This document shows positions 1 through 11,536 of a stretch of 64,000 nt of DNA, piece after piece (position 1 is the stretch's first letter; each line of letters begins with the position of its first letter). The notes beneath the pieces were generated by a model. The model was not told the DNA's origin, did no database searches, and saw only the letters and a program-made list of their open reading frames with translations. The position numbers and the translations under genes were made by a program. The DNA comes from Straminergon stramineum. Its lineage: Eukaryota; Streptophyta; Bryopsida; Hypnales; Calliergonaceae. The stretch covers positions 5,337,001 through 5,401,000 of the forward strand of contig OY987265.1 of NCBI GenBank assembly GCA_963920665.1, read 5' to 3'.

Positions 1-97
1 TTATCCATTTGAAGGTTAAAATATTCAATCTTGTTGTGATTGTAGACTTTTGGCTCACCCCTTCAATACTAACACCGTAATTGTGGGATGAAAGCAG

Positions 98-3058
98 TGA
101 TGTGGTGAAAATGGCAAGCTATGCACCCCTCTTTGTAAATAGCAATGACAGAAGGTATTTCCTTTCAAGGTCTTTTTTGAACTTTTGGAAGTAAAAAGTT
201 TATTAATCTTAAAGGACCAAAGATAAATGGTTTAAAGTGAGCAATTTGATTGATTGTATTGTGAAAAACATAATTTACTTGAGATCAAAATTTTGGAAGA
301 AAGTAGTCAATGAAGATTTTTCCATCATTTGCATGAGTTGGTAAGAAGTAAAAGGAACAAAAGAAAAAATAATAGTTCTCCATTTGAACCACTCAAAATC
401 ACCAAATATCTAAAGGTTATTCTTACAAAGGAATGAATTGTTCATTTTTTTTCAAATAAATTCAAAAATGAAGTAAAATTGCTGAAATTTCTTTAATCCC
501 AATTTAGACCTCTAGCCTTTTTTTCTTTCACATTGTTATTAAGTAAATCCTTGTTATTCTAGTATTAGTGGTTATTTTAATGAAAATCTCTCCCAAAAAA
601 TATTTGAAAGGGATAGTCCATCTTGCGAGATGGAGTGAAGAAGGGTTGAAAGTAAAAATCTTTACATTGTAACTTCAAGTTCATCTTCGTTGCAACCCCA
701 TTTCATGAAAATGATTTGTGAATGTATTTTTTTAATCTAATAGTATTGAACTTATTTGGATGAAAACAGATGGAACCCTGATGCAATAGTATTCAACTCA
801 TGGCAACAATTTGGGACACCTAGTTATTGGATGCAACATTTTTTCAAAAGCTCCAATGGTGCCCATTTGGTCCCTTCCACTATGCAAGCTGACTCGGCCA
901 CGAGCCTTGCATTTCTTATTACTTCAGTTGTTCGTGCATACAATGCTTCAAGCCATACGGATTCATTGATTGTCAAGGTGCACTCTCCATCCCATATTAC
1001 CAAGTTTTTCACATTGAATGATCCATATAAAGGGTGCAAAATATGTGAGGGGCGTATCAATATTCCCAATATAAAAAAAAAAGATTTGAAAATAAAGTCA
1101 TATCTATCAATACACAAACTTTCAATGCATTTGAGACAAAATGATATCACTTGAAGGTAAGGTAAACCTGCCTATGACAAGCAAACCACCCATAATATGC
1201 ATCTAGGAAATGACCCATTAGAGTCTTACAACAATCCATGACAGACTTTCTCTAATAAATAAAATTAGAACTACATTAGGTTGGTTAGTGACCAAAATCA
1301 ATGGCTTGGGTGATGGTGATGGAGTTATTAGTGCCCATTTTAGGAACTTCTAGCTTTTCAATGTAAATTCATCAAAGCAAGTGATTTTTTAATTCTTCAT
1401 GTTCTAGCCATGGTAGGAAAGATTGTACCCATGTTAGGAAATATCCCAACTCCTTTAGGTGATAGGATGGCCATCATGCATACACTTTTTGTTGGTTTTG
1501 GGATAGTCAACAAACTCTTTTGGGCCAATTGATAATCACACTTCAAAAATTCATACTTTGTCAGAAAAATAAAATTTCATTTGCTCTCTTCTTTTCTCAT
1601 AGATGTCTTTGTATGGAAAAAACTTTGAGTTTTTTTGCTAATTGTAACAAGGCAAAACACTCATTCTGCCTGTCATAGGTAGGTTTACCTTACATCCACA
1701 AGAACAAGGGAGGGTCCATTGATGTTCAATTCAAATTCATTAGCAAACAAGTACTGATTTTGGAAAATTTTGGGAATGATTAAGTTATAACTTAAGTGGG
1801 AAACAATGTCGGTGAATGCAGGCAGTGAACTTTGGCAACAGTGCCTTGAACCTGAACTTGGCCGTTTCAGGGATATCAGCAAGCAATGTTGTAGCTGCGG
1901 AGTCTTACATCACCGTCATGACTTCTGGAGCGTTGATGGATGAAAACTCCTTCACTAGTCCAATGAAGGTACGCTTAGTTGTCATCCATGTGAACTGAAT
2001 GAAGAGGATGATAATCAATTAAAAAATTGTTATCTTAGTTCACTCTGGAAGGACGTGGGCCCCTATGGCCAAGGTAGTCACCCAAATACTCTAATTATTG
2101 GATAAATAGGTGCATTCTTTGTTTCTACAGTTAAAAGTGAAGTCATCCATTGCACCTATTAGGTCTACAACGTCTTTACATGGTTATCCTTCTCTTAGAT
2201 CAACATGCACAAATTGGACCTTAGGTTTTTCAAGTAGTTTTGATTGAGGTGAAAACACTCAAATCTGTCAAAATAAGAAATTCAATATAGCTAAAGGCAC
2301 TTTTTGCTAGAAAAAAAACACCATTTTTGTGGTATTAGCAATTGAAAATCATGGATTTTATATTTTAAAAATTAGAATTTGGGGATAAAATATGTAATTG
2401 TTATGAATTTTCAATGTGGAACTCCCTAGACCACTAATACCGTCACATAGCTTGGTCATAATACCCAAATCTAGGGAATAAGCAATCAACCTTGAATGGT
2501 AGTTCAAGTATGGAAATGATTTAACTATACTTTTTGAGACACTTTCAATAGAAAGTCTACTTTTCAAGAATGGGTATAAGGATGGTTTTGGTTGTTTTTT
2601 ACCTTAGGTCTTCTACTCTTCTAGAGACTTTCATTTGTTTGATTTTATTTGTATTACAATCATCACATGCATGTTCTTCATTGATTCTAATGATATGAAA
2701 TTTGAATAAATCTAATATATATTTTTTCCAATATTATCAATCAAATTACTCATTTCCAAACCATATATCTTTAATCCTTCAAGGACTATGTGCATGTACA
2801 ATACATTTTTACTTTTTCTTTTCTTTTTTTACTTTTCCTTCGCCTTTTTATTTCCTAATATAGTGGATGTTTTTGGTTGAGCAGGTGAGTCCCCAAGTGA
2901 GCAAGGCTACAAATGCAACACCCAACATGGAGCTTCACCTTCCTGCATACTCCATTGTTGCCTTAGAATTAGGGTTAATGCCTACCAAGTCCACCTTGAG
3001 AGCACCTGAAATTGTGCAAGTGATTGCTACTGCTCATAGTGCATCAATTTCTTCATAA
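98..3058 (+). CDS. Alpha-L-arabinofuranosidase, GH51 (3' part; gene enters from left edge)
   Basis: This is the C-terminal end of a plant GH51 alpha-L-arabinofuranosidase (ASD1/ARAF type), a secreted enzyme that removes arabinose from arabinoxylan and pectic arabinan in the wall. Exons read by frame and splice sites: 98-154, 770-977, 1822-1968 and 2885-3058 (TAA stop). They join in frame, the AG|A split codon across 154/770 giving Arg. The joined peptide (about 194 aa) carries family landmarks in order: MASYAPLFVNSNDRRWNPD, then YWMQHFF, then AVNFGN, then MDENSF, then LHLPAYSIVALEL, which is the end of the barrel and the C-terminal beta-sandwich. The catalytic glutamates and signal peptide lie upstream of the window. 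Introns are 615, 844 and 916 bp; the second holds a TIR element. No stop or frameshift breaks the visible part, so I take it as intact. Family assignment is firm; that it is active is inferred. Confidence 0.92.
1157..1693. mobile_element. MITE-like TIR element, family A, copy 1 (in GH51 intron)
   Basis: This 537-bp segment starts GTAAGGTAAACCTGCCTATG and ends with its near-exact reverse complement, CATAGGTAGGTTTACCTTAC (one mismatch in about 23 bp). A second copy lies at 49731-50259 in reverse orientation, with similarity along the whole length, for example the shared stretch around the words taggaaat...tggagttattagtg. There is no coding capacity. No clear target-site duplication is visible, so the outer boundary may be off by a few bases. 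Confidence 0.8.
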
Positions 3059-6000
3059 GCCTAGAGCATCTACACCCTTGCTTGCAATGTTTGACATGCT
3101 ATAATTTTACATCTATTTTTGAAGAGCCCTCAAAGCGGGGTTGTCAACATTTGCCTTCTTATATCTTTTAGTATCCCCTCTATGATATGAGTTCAATATG
3201 ATTGTGTACAAAAAAAGATTTGACTTCTTTTCCAAGTGTTTGAATGGCAATTCCTAAAATGATTATGGATGAACTTGAGCATAGAAAAAAAATTCTTAAA
3301 GTTTGATTGTTCTAAAGAATGAGCACTAAACAATACCATGTTTGTTCAAAAGTGGAGTTTTTTTGTAGATGTCACAAACATTTTGCTTTCAAGATATGGA
3401 TATTCTCCCTGGCTATAGATCTATTTGTATTTAATGACCAACAAGACCAATTGTGGGTTTTCTTGATGGACATTTCTCTAATATATCCATAACATAAATC
3501 TTCTAATAATAGCTTCCAAGCTTTGTTGAGTTTTAGAATGGCTTTGGAATATTCATTTATAGCATTCTTAATGTATTGTTGAAGTGCTTCCATCTTATTA
3601 ATTTCAAAAGAATATGAATAAAATAAAATAATGTATGTGCTTGAGAATGGTATGCAATAATATATCCTTTAATTCTTAATGATCCAAGGATCATTTTATG
3701 GTCACTGCCCTGATTTTTAGAGCTATCTGTTCTCAAATTTTGAGTTTTTGTTTTAATAAAAAATGATTTTTAGAAAAGAAACTGCATTATAAATCCAATG
3801 CGGTAGTTTCATCCAATTCTGAGTTATATTTTGCCTTGTGGAATTTTTTTAAGGTTTAGTAGTGTAGCGTAGTTTATAGTTCATTTTGGGGGGTTTAGTA
3901 TGGGCATGGACTAAAAAGTTAGACAACCAATGTGATTTCTGCCCACCTCAAAAAGGATAGATCCATCTCAAAATTGCAGATTTAATGAGCTTAAGGAGAA
4001 GAGAAGTGTGCCCATTCTTATTTTTCTTACTAACACTACTCTCATTTTAGTGTCTACCGTGCATTGCCAACTCCACCATGAATTGAAAAATGCTTAGAAT
4101 GTTGTGAGATTTTAGATGAGCATTTTCAACTTTCTTATCTTTCATTGAGCACAAAAAAATAATCATTTCCAAATATTCTCACTAAGATATGCTCCTTCAA
4201 ATTGCATTGCCCTATTATTCCATTGACCCAAATAAAACTTCAAACTGAAATATCTACTAAATTTTGTGGTCAAATAATCTGAATTTTTTTGAGGTGATCG
4301 TTCTCAATGTGAACTTTAGTATCCTATGTTTACATTCTATTGGATCTCAAGAAAAAAATGAGCTCAAATTGCTCAAGTTCCTCGCAACTTTGGCTCATTT
4401 TGAAAGTACAACCCCCTTGGATCATTATGGATTAAGTTAATTTGGGACCTACCTATGGAAATTGGTGTAGTTATTGATTTTTTTTTGTTTAATTTTTTAT
4501 AACTCAATGATCCACAATCCCAAGCAATAAGAATGTGATAGGCTTTGAATGGGGAGAGTGATGGGTGTTATTGGATGATAATAATTGTAGAAATAGACTT
4601 TGAAGCACATATACATGAAGAAGTCACTTGGGTATTGTCTTTTGAGTGGATAGTCACTCATAGAGGACAATTCAATTAGTTGATTGAATTGCTTATTTGT
4701 GATGTATAAGATGATAGTTTATTTGTATTACACCCTTGCTCCCCAAAATGAATTAGTTAATTCGTCATTACTAATTGGTAATTAAATACCCCTCCACATA
4801 CAAATATTTGTATTTTTTAGGAGTAGTCTAGCCACCAATTGATATGGGATATATCGTGTATTTTGTATCCATATATATATATATATCGTATCTGTACTAG
4901 TATCAATATCCATATTATTTGTTTTTCAAGATCAACAACTTTGGAAGGGAGGGGATTCTTGTTTACAAGATTAATAGCTTTCAATTTTCTCAAAGAAGGG
5001 GGCGGGGGGTGCATTAATTATAACTTAGAGGGGGGATGCATCTTTTCAATAGATAGTCACTTAATTGTTCAAGAGTTTGAATTTTTTTTCTTGTTGGTTT
5101 AAAGATTTGGCATAGGAATTCACGTTGGGATCAAAGTATTGTTGAAGGTGTTTTTAGACCCTAGTTTTTAGTAGATCATTAACAATATTCAAAGTTTAAC
5201 TCCTAAAGTTTTATTGTTCCTATGGGAGACAAAATGGATTTTGGATAAGTTCCTATGAGCAAAAATTTTGGCAATTTTTTTGACAATTTCTTGTAAGATA
5301 GAAAAACTTATTAGATTTTTGGGAATGAAAGTTTTATTTCAATTGCTACTTGGCAACAAAAGAAATCCACAAAAACTTGAAATAAATTTTTTGAGAATTT
5401 GTTTCATAGATTGTAGTTTTGTGTACATTGAAATCTTTGATTCATTCCATTTGGATTTGTAATGTGAAAGTTATGGAGCATCTTGATTTGCAAGCAATCA
5501 TTGCATCTTCTTAGTGAAAAAATAACAAATAAGATTTGTTCTTGAGCACAATTTTTCACATTTTTCAAAACAAAAATTTCCACAAGGTTTACTTTGATTG
5601 TTAGAACAATCTCACCACTGAGATTAGTGTGCTCTAATTTCAATCATCTAAGAACTATCAACAATTTAGTTTTCCCCTCTATCTTGTACCTAATGCTACA
5701 TAATAATTTTTTAAAGAATGAAAATCATGTTATTTAAAAAGAAATCCCTAGACTTTGAACTCAATTCTTCATGATAAAGATTTTGAACTTCAAAATATCT
5801 AATACAAAATTTTTTCAGTTTGTTGGATTCTAAGTCTCATAAACTAATTTGCCATGGTGCCCAAAACACATGTTTCCATTCACTTTGAACACATTCGCCT
5901 TGCAATGTATGTATCAAAGTTTCTGCAATTTCTTCCAGAGACTCATATTAATCTATTGCAAGAGTGCTTTGGGCAATGTTTCTATCAAATAACATCGACA

Positions 6001-6490
6001 AAAATACTTGAAATTTTAATAGACAACCTTTCTTTGGGACATGCTTGATGAAATTGAGCTAAGTAATATATAAGTGCCAAGACATAAGCAAAAATGTCCC
6101 AAGAATCCCCAAAAGGATTCAGGCGTTCACGAATTAAAAGGATCTAATCCTGAGCAATCGATCATTGGAACGACAATCAAAGCCACAAATAAACCCTACA
6201 ACTGCGATTCCGAAGGCGAAAAGATACCTATCGACTCTCTTTATTGGCCACTTAAACCGTCAAAAATCCTGAAGAGATGAAATGAGATGGAATTTACAAG
6301 ATGCTGACTGAGGATTACATGACTTGGACACAGCCAATACCCTCAAGACCATGATCCGTGACCAAAATTTACCTGAGACGGTTCAAGATTACGGTACACC
6401 CAAGCGTTTAACAATAACTGAGAAGAGCAGTCCCTGGTGATCAGTGGCTTCATCTCCTATAGAAACCCACCCGGAAGAAGGGAACGGTAA
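3059..6490. other. Gene-free interval between GH51 and acetate kinase
   Basis: No exon-like reading frame was seen. The interval contains the GH51 3' flank, an (AT)n run at 4871-4886, a G-rich patch near 4996-5035 and a degenerate repeat fragment from 5200. The last ~200 bases (6290-6490) are probably the acetate kinase 3' UTR and downstream region; their slightly higher complexity fits that, but no poly(A) site can be fixed. Confidence 0.6.
5200..5840 (-). mobile_element. Degenerate CCCCTAA-end repeat fragment, family P1
   Basis: A TTAA at 5196-5199 is followed by CTCCTAAAG and then gggagacaaaatggatttt, the end type seen inverted at 52060-52104 and 60845-60892. Similarity continues for several hundred bases with the copy at 48102-48845 (shared phrases include 'gatagagaaacacatta', 'ttgattcattccatttggat' and 'tcacaaggtt'). 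The far terminus has lost a recognisable inverted repeat, so the right boundary is approximate. Confidence 0.55.
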
Positions 6491-6496
6491 ATATAA

Positions 6497-9400
6497 TCAA
6501 CTGTCCCAAGGTTTCATATGCATACTTTGTGCGTCCACATTCTGCTGATGTGCGTCCACAACTTGCAGAGTTTGCTGGGCGATGGAGAGCTCCTCATCAG
6601 TTGGAATTACCAGGATCTTCACCTTTGAACCATTCTTGTGGATCGCCTTGGCCTCTTTCAATTTCCCTTCATTATTTTGATTCAGGTCTATCTCGATACC
6701 AAACCTCTCCAGGCCTTCACAGATAAGTTTACGAGTGCGACCGGACGCCTCCCCAACTCCTGCACTGAACACCAACGCGTCGACATGTCCTTCCAGATGA
6801 AAAAAATAAGCTCCAAGATATGAGCGAATCCGATGTGCATAAACCTCGATGGCCAATTTATGCTTGGCACTGCCAGCTTCCGCCGCATCCCACACCGTTC
6901 TCAAGTCCTGATCCCCGCATAGCCCAAGTAAGCCACTTTTCTTGTTAAGCATGTCGGTAATTTCATCCACGTTCATGCCCTTCTCATTAGCCAGCATTTG
7001 GATTATCGCAGGGTCGATGTCACCCGATCGCGTTGCCATGATCAGCCCCTGCAGTGGAGTCACTCCCATGGATGTGTCAATGGACTTCCCACCTTTAATT
7101 GCTGCCATACTTGCTCCCGCTCCTAGGTGTAGCGCAATTATGTTCAAGTCCTCTCGCGGCTTTCCAAGTATCTGAGAAGCACGACCAAGAAGGTACTGAT
7201 AGCTTGTTCCATGCATGCCATATTTTCGTATGCCAAGCTCCTCGTAAAGCTTGTATGGAATTCCGTAAAGATAAGCAGAAGCTGGTATCGTAGAGTGGAA
7301 GGCAGTGTCGAAGACAGCTACTTGGGGACAGTCAAAAAGCTCTTCTGCAACTCGAATTCCCTGCATGAATACTCAGGGATAAGCAGGAAGTAAAATAGAA
7401 GGGCCATACAGCATTTCATTACCAACTCACATTGGCATATAGCCACTTCATCAAGCCAAAGTGTTCCACCCACGTACACCTCAAAGCAATCACTCTGCAG
7501 TCAGAATTCAGGACTGAAAAGAAGGAGGATCTACAGCGGTACCTCAAGGTTTGGAGGGTTATGAAGGGGAGCAAGAGGTATGGCTTTCTCAATAGCTTGT
7601 TTGACAGTTTCAGTGACAAGTGAAGGCTGTGTCAAAAACTCTCCTCCGTGCACTACTCGGTGGCCCACAGCTGTGACGTTCTGACCACTACCCATCCCTA
7701 CACGAAGAAGCTCCAGTACCTTTTGAAGGCCCTGCTTGTGGTGCTGTATGTCCGGACCCTGCAGTGTGCCAAATCGAAACAAACTTAAGAAAGCTTGCAA
7801 GTGACGGAAGCAGAAACCCAAATTTTGAGTATCCTTGGGCTTCGGGACTCTTCTCGATCAAAGGCTGGCAGGAAGTATAAATTCTTTTAAGAACTGTACA
7901 AAATGACTTGATCAGAGGTCTGCAAGCCGATGAGATGCATTACAAGCCAATCAAGCAGTAACCTCAACCGAACCGAGGATACACCAAGAAGAGTAAAATA
8001 TAGAATGCTGAGTTGGTGTACTTGTAGTTTCACATCCTGAGACGTCTGCACGTTCTTGTGAGAGATGAAGCTTTTGTCGGTGCCGATGCCGTCGACAATA
8101 CCATGAGAAATGCATGATGCTCCCTTTCCAAGATAGTAAAGAGCATACCTGCAAATGGAGCATCGTCATCACGCGTTGTTTGAGACTAGCATTAAACAAA
8201 CCTACATCAAAAAATTGGAAAGTAAAAGAAGCAAATCTATTCAATATTTAGATATATTCTGCGGCAGAGACCAACCATCACTTACAACAGCAAATTATTT
8301 TTTAACCCCTAAGTGCCAAAAGCGACCAGATTCCATATCTACAGGAATTGAAATGAATCATGTAGGAAGCTTCAAGGAAGGTAGAGAAAGAAATACCAAT
8401 AGAAAGAAGAAATTATGTACTGCATCTTGACCATGATACGTGTTAGAAATATTCTAATTGGCTATAATCTTCGAAAGTGGACTTTCTATTTTAGCTCAAG
8501 CACCAAGGGGTTAACCCTAACGAAGAAACAGTAAGAATTTCTTTCTCTTTCCCAACGATGTCGTCAGATCACACAAAAAGATCTTCCAAAAACTCGAAAT
8601 CACAAAATCTACGATTCCGCTCGCCTCTTCTGATAGCGCATCATCATTTACAAATTACAAATTGCCTCGCTACACAAATTCAAAAGTATCAGCTCAAATC
8701 TTCATCCACGGATCTATCAACTCATCTCCAGTGTCACTCCATCATCATCGACTTCGACATGATGTGGAATCCGATCGCAACTGACCAAATAAAGCCATTA
8801 ATAAAATAGAATTTGCAAAAATTAAACCTCGAGCGCCCAGAGCATGTTTACCAAAATCATTCTAATCAAACTATCACCCAAAACGAGATCCACAAGAAAT
8901 TGACCATACTGATCGGTAGTGGGGATAGGCCGAGCTGTGGGGGAAAGGACAAATGATATCATCGTATTGTTGAAAAGATTATAATCGTCAAACATGGCAA
9001 CCTTTCATTTTGGGAGGCCAGATTTGAGGCACTGGGGCGCTCAAGGGTTAAACTTCTAAAAACTCTGACGTCAAAATACACTCTGTACAGAATGCCATTT
9101 GAAGAACCTTTCTCAATAAAGAAGCACAAAGCGCACGTACTAACAAAACCAAAACCTAAAAGAAATTAGAATCTTCGCTACCACGAGTAACCATTCAAAG
9201 CGTACGTTCCACAGTCCTGAATTCAGGAACTAAAAGACTACAGGGGAAAAACATAGCCACTTCGATCCACCATAACCGGGACGCTAAATTCCGCCAATAA
9301 AATTATCATTTACACAAAATTCTTCCAATAAATTCATATTTCAGAGACCCAAGAGAAAAAGAATTCGCCAGATCGTCGCCAGCAACAAAAAAGGTTTCCC

Positions 9401-9570
9401 GAGCACGCCATACACTAGCAAAACTCTCTCGAATTTGCACCAAATCGGGCGCGATAAATTTCAAAAAGAAAGTTGAGAATGCATTATTCTGATAAAATGG
9501 AAGCTAGGCATTGAAAGACTTACTTGAGCGAGGAACTTCCAGCGTTCAGCACGAGCACAGACTTCCCCAT
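6497..9570 (-). CDS. ackA: Acetate kinase, 4 exons, 417 aa
   Basis: Catalyses acetyl phosphate + ADP = acetate + ATP, a fermentative substrate-level ATP step usually paired with phosphotransacetylase. Exons (minus strand): 9524-9570, 8022-8148, 7543-7758 and 6497-7360; they join in frame to 417 aa, near the 400 aa of bacterial AckA. It opens directly with MGKSVLVLNAGSSSLK (N9; signature 1), so no transit peptide is evident and a cytosolic location is predicted. Other sites align with known active-site residues: R92 in HRVVHGGE, H124 in LHNPPN, D148 in FDTAFH, H180 in GMHGTS, R241 in ATRSGDIDPA, GVGEASG at 331-337, and PTDEEL near the C-terminus. The residue equivalent to catalytic Asn211 (usually HLGNG) is Ala here (HLGAGAS). 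Introns are 1375, 263 and 182 bp. The first contains two TIR elements. Introns show a nuclear gene, not bacterial contamination. The exon 2 donor (CAA|GTACAC) is the least certain junction. Confidence 0.95.
8306..8510. mobile_element. TTAA-flanked CCCCTAA-end element (205 bp), family P4
   Basis: It lies in acetate kinase intron 1. The left end is CCCCTAAGTGCC; the right end, read inward, is CCCCTTGGTGC. Both ends are bounded by TTAA (8302-8305 and 8511-8514). The first ~65 bp resemble 17239-17310 in a sucrose synthase intron (shared 'gcgacc..tt.catatct'). Confidence 0.65.
8826..9047. mobile_element. TTAA-flanked TIR element (222 bp)
   Basis: It lies in acetate kinase intron 1. The left end is ACCTCGAGCGCCCAGAGC; the right end, read inward, is CCCTTGAGCGCCCCAGTGC, so about 14 bases form an inverted repeat. 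TTAA lies at 8822-8825 and 9048-9051. It has no coding content. Confidence 0.65.
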
Positions 9571-9996
9571 AGTTGCAATTCACGGAAGCGGAGTGCGATC
9601 ATGGTTGTGATGAGAGTGACGATCCCAAACCCGTAGAAACGGGGCCAGTGGCCGTGGCCATACTAGGTCCGTTTCTCATCCATCCTGTGCGGGGGGGTAG
9701 GTTTCATTCATCTATCCAGCGACGAGGATTAGGTTTCATCCACCCAGGTAGGACTACTTACTTGTAGCAAATCCATTCCGTTCTTTGGGGAGACCGACAG
9801 ACAACGAACAGAGTCTCATCCATCGTCGATGAACAGAGTCTTAAGGCAGTGCAAGGCAGTGATGAATTTTTCTTAATAAAAAAATAATGTGGAAGGATGA
9901 GAAAATTGCATGGCATCCTATGATTTTTCGAAGAAAAAGTGAAAATTCCTCACTTCTACAATCTTAAAATTTTAAGACAATCCTTTTCACCCTTAA

Positions 9997-10617
9997 CTCC
10001 TAAAATGCCTAAGGTGTTTTCTAAGCTTCTCGGAATTTACTCTAAGTTGAACAAAAAGCCAACATTTTGATAAGTTTTATCAATTTTTTAAAAATTGTAA
10101 CCATACAAATTCAAACTAGACCTATTGGAGATCACATGTGAAAAAAACAACCCAATCATCAATATCATTTATGGATTGAAAGATTATAATGTTTGATCAC
10201 AAGGGTGTTAAAATTACAAAAATGATTAGAAGTCTTTCAATTATCTTTTTACATGTCAAATCTAAAAATTTGGTCACCAAAAAAATATGAGGTTAGAGGG
10301 ACTAACATGCATAACTCCAACCAATTTTTGACTCGACAAAATCTACTCTACAATTTTTTTAAATGAATTTATAATTTGATATTTTCTCTAAGATCTAGTG
10401 TATTTGAGGCTCATTTCCAAGAGCCCTCAATACTATGGAAAGTCAAGATTGCAATAGACACCCTTGCACAAAATCTTAAATAGAAAAATCATATTCAATC
10501 ATTTTCAAAATTGGATTTTTGAAAAATACCAACTACTAAAAATAGCAAATTGGTTAGGTTTTATTTAACTTCAAAATATTTGCAACACCCAAATTTGGTG
10601 CCTTGGACATTTAGGAG
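9997..10617. mobile_element. TTAA-flanked CTCCTAAA-end element (621 bp)
   Basis: The left end is CTCCTAAAATGCCTAAGGTG and the right end, read inward, is CTCCTAAATGTCCAAGGCACC minus one indel. TTAA is present on both sides (9993-9996 and 10618-10621). The interior is A+T-rich and non-coding. Its right TTAA is also the left TTAA of the next element. Confidence 0.7.
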
Positions 10618-10621
10618 TTAA

Positions 10622-10835
10622 CCCATAAATGACACGATGGATGTTTTTTGTCCAATGAATGACAAGGAATTCTCCTGTGTAGGACAGAAATGCAACTATT
10701 CATCCTTGGAATTAGGGATGGAAAGGGGAGATCTTCTACAGTAGTTTGACTCCCAATGAATATTTTTGATTTTTTTAAAGTAGATGATATCACACGGTTC
10801 CAAAAGGGCTGATTTCCACGGTCACCAGCCCAACA
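10622..10835 (+). mobile_element. CCCATAAATGAC-end element, family P2, right end lost
   Basis: It starts at the TTAA shared with the preceding element and reads CCCATAAATGACACGATGG, followed by 'ttttttgtccaatgaatgacaagg' and ending near 'ccacggtcaccagccc'. It is clearly homologous to 22318-22594 over nearly its whole length, including 'agtagatgatatcacacggttccaaaaggg'-like text. The terminal TTAGGGG-TTAA present in other copies is missing, so it is truncated or diverged. Confidence 0.7.
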
Positions 10836-11536
10836 TATATTTTCATATTCAAATGCTGCAATTGTACTTGAAGATTTGATTATGCAATACTTGTGTTTGA
10901 AGATGTGATAATGCAAATACCAAGGGAATTTCTGAATTTACAACATTCATTTCCAAGATTTCAATACTTTTCTGAAACTGTGCTACTAGGAAGTGTACAA
11001 ATAGGGAGATTTAGATCTGCTGTAAAGTAATGAGCCTTTCCAAGATTTCACGGTGGAATTGCTGTTGTTTGCGTTTTTCAAGTTTCGTTTGATATTATTT
11101 GCAACCTTTGCAGATAAAAGTGCCCTCAATATTGGACGAAATGTTGGCCACACTGGTTGCTTTATACATGTATTTTTACACCACACTGTTTGCTGAAAAT
11201 GCACTTCTCAGTTACCTTCGGATGAAACTCCGAGTTTCAGAAAAGTAAAGCAAAAAAAAAACACGAAAAGCAAATGCTCTATTTCACAAAGTACCAAGAT
11301 CTTGGTGTTAATTTGACTCTTAATGAATCAACCGGCGTTACTAGCAATGAATCAAAGAGATTAAACGTCGAGGCAGAGTGGCAGACTTAAATTTACTAGC
11401 AAATTGTCAAAAACCCTTCGGAATGTCCTCTTGTCATGTCTATGCTCCCCTTTCTGGAAGCCTGGTTATCTCACCATTGTATGATCTGCTTGCACATCAG
11501 TATACACTGGAAAAAGCCCAGATTCTGGTTGATCGC

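Larger units (their letters stand above)
9571..11536. other. Interval between acetate kinase start and sucrose synthase stop
   Basis: The first ~270 bases (to about 9840) are the 5' flank of acetate kinase, GC-richer than what follows, with a G run at 9691-9697. From 9840 to about 10900 the sequence is A+T-rich and mostly two abutting TTAA-bounded repeats. 10900-11536 is the downstream flank of sucrose synthase. No further gene was seen. Confidence 0.55.

Noticed and set aside
8306..8510. Harbinger/Tourist alternative (TWA target) for the CCCCTAA elements
   Set aside because: Those elements have 3-bp TAA/TTA duplications and TIRs starting with G. Here four bases TTAA recur on both sides and the TIR starts with C. 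It remains a fallback if empty sites disagree.
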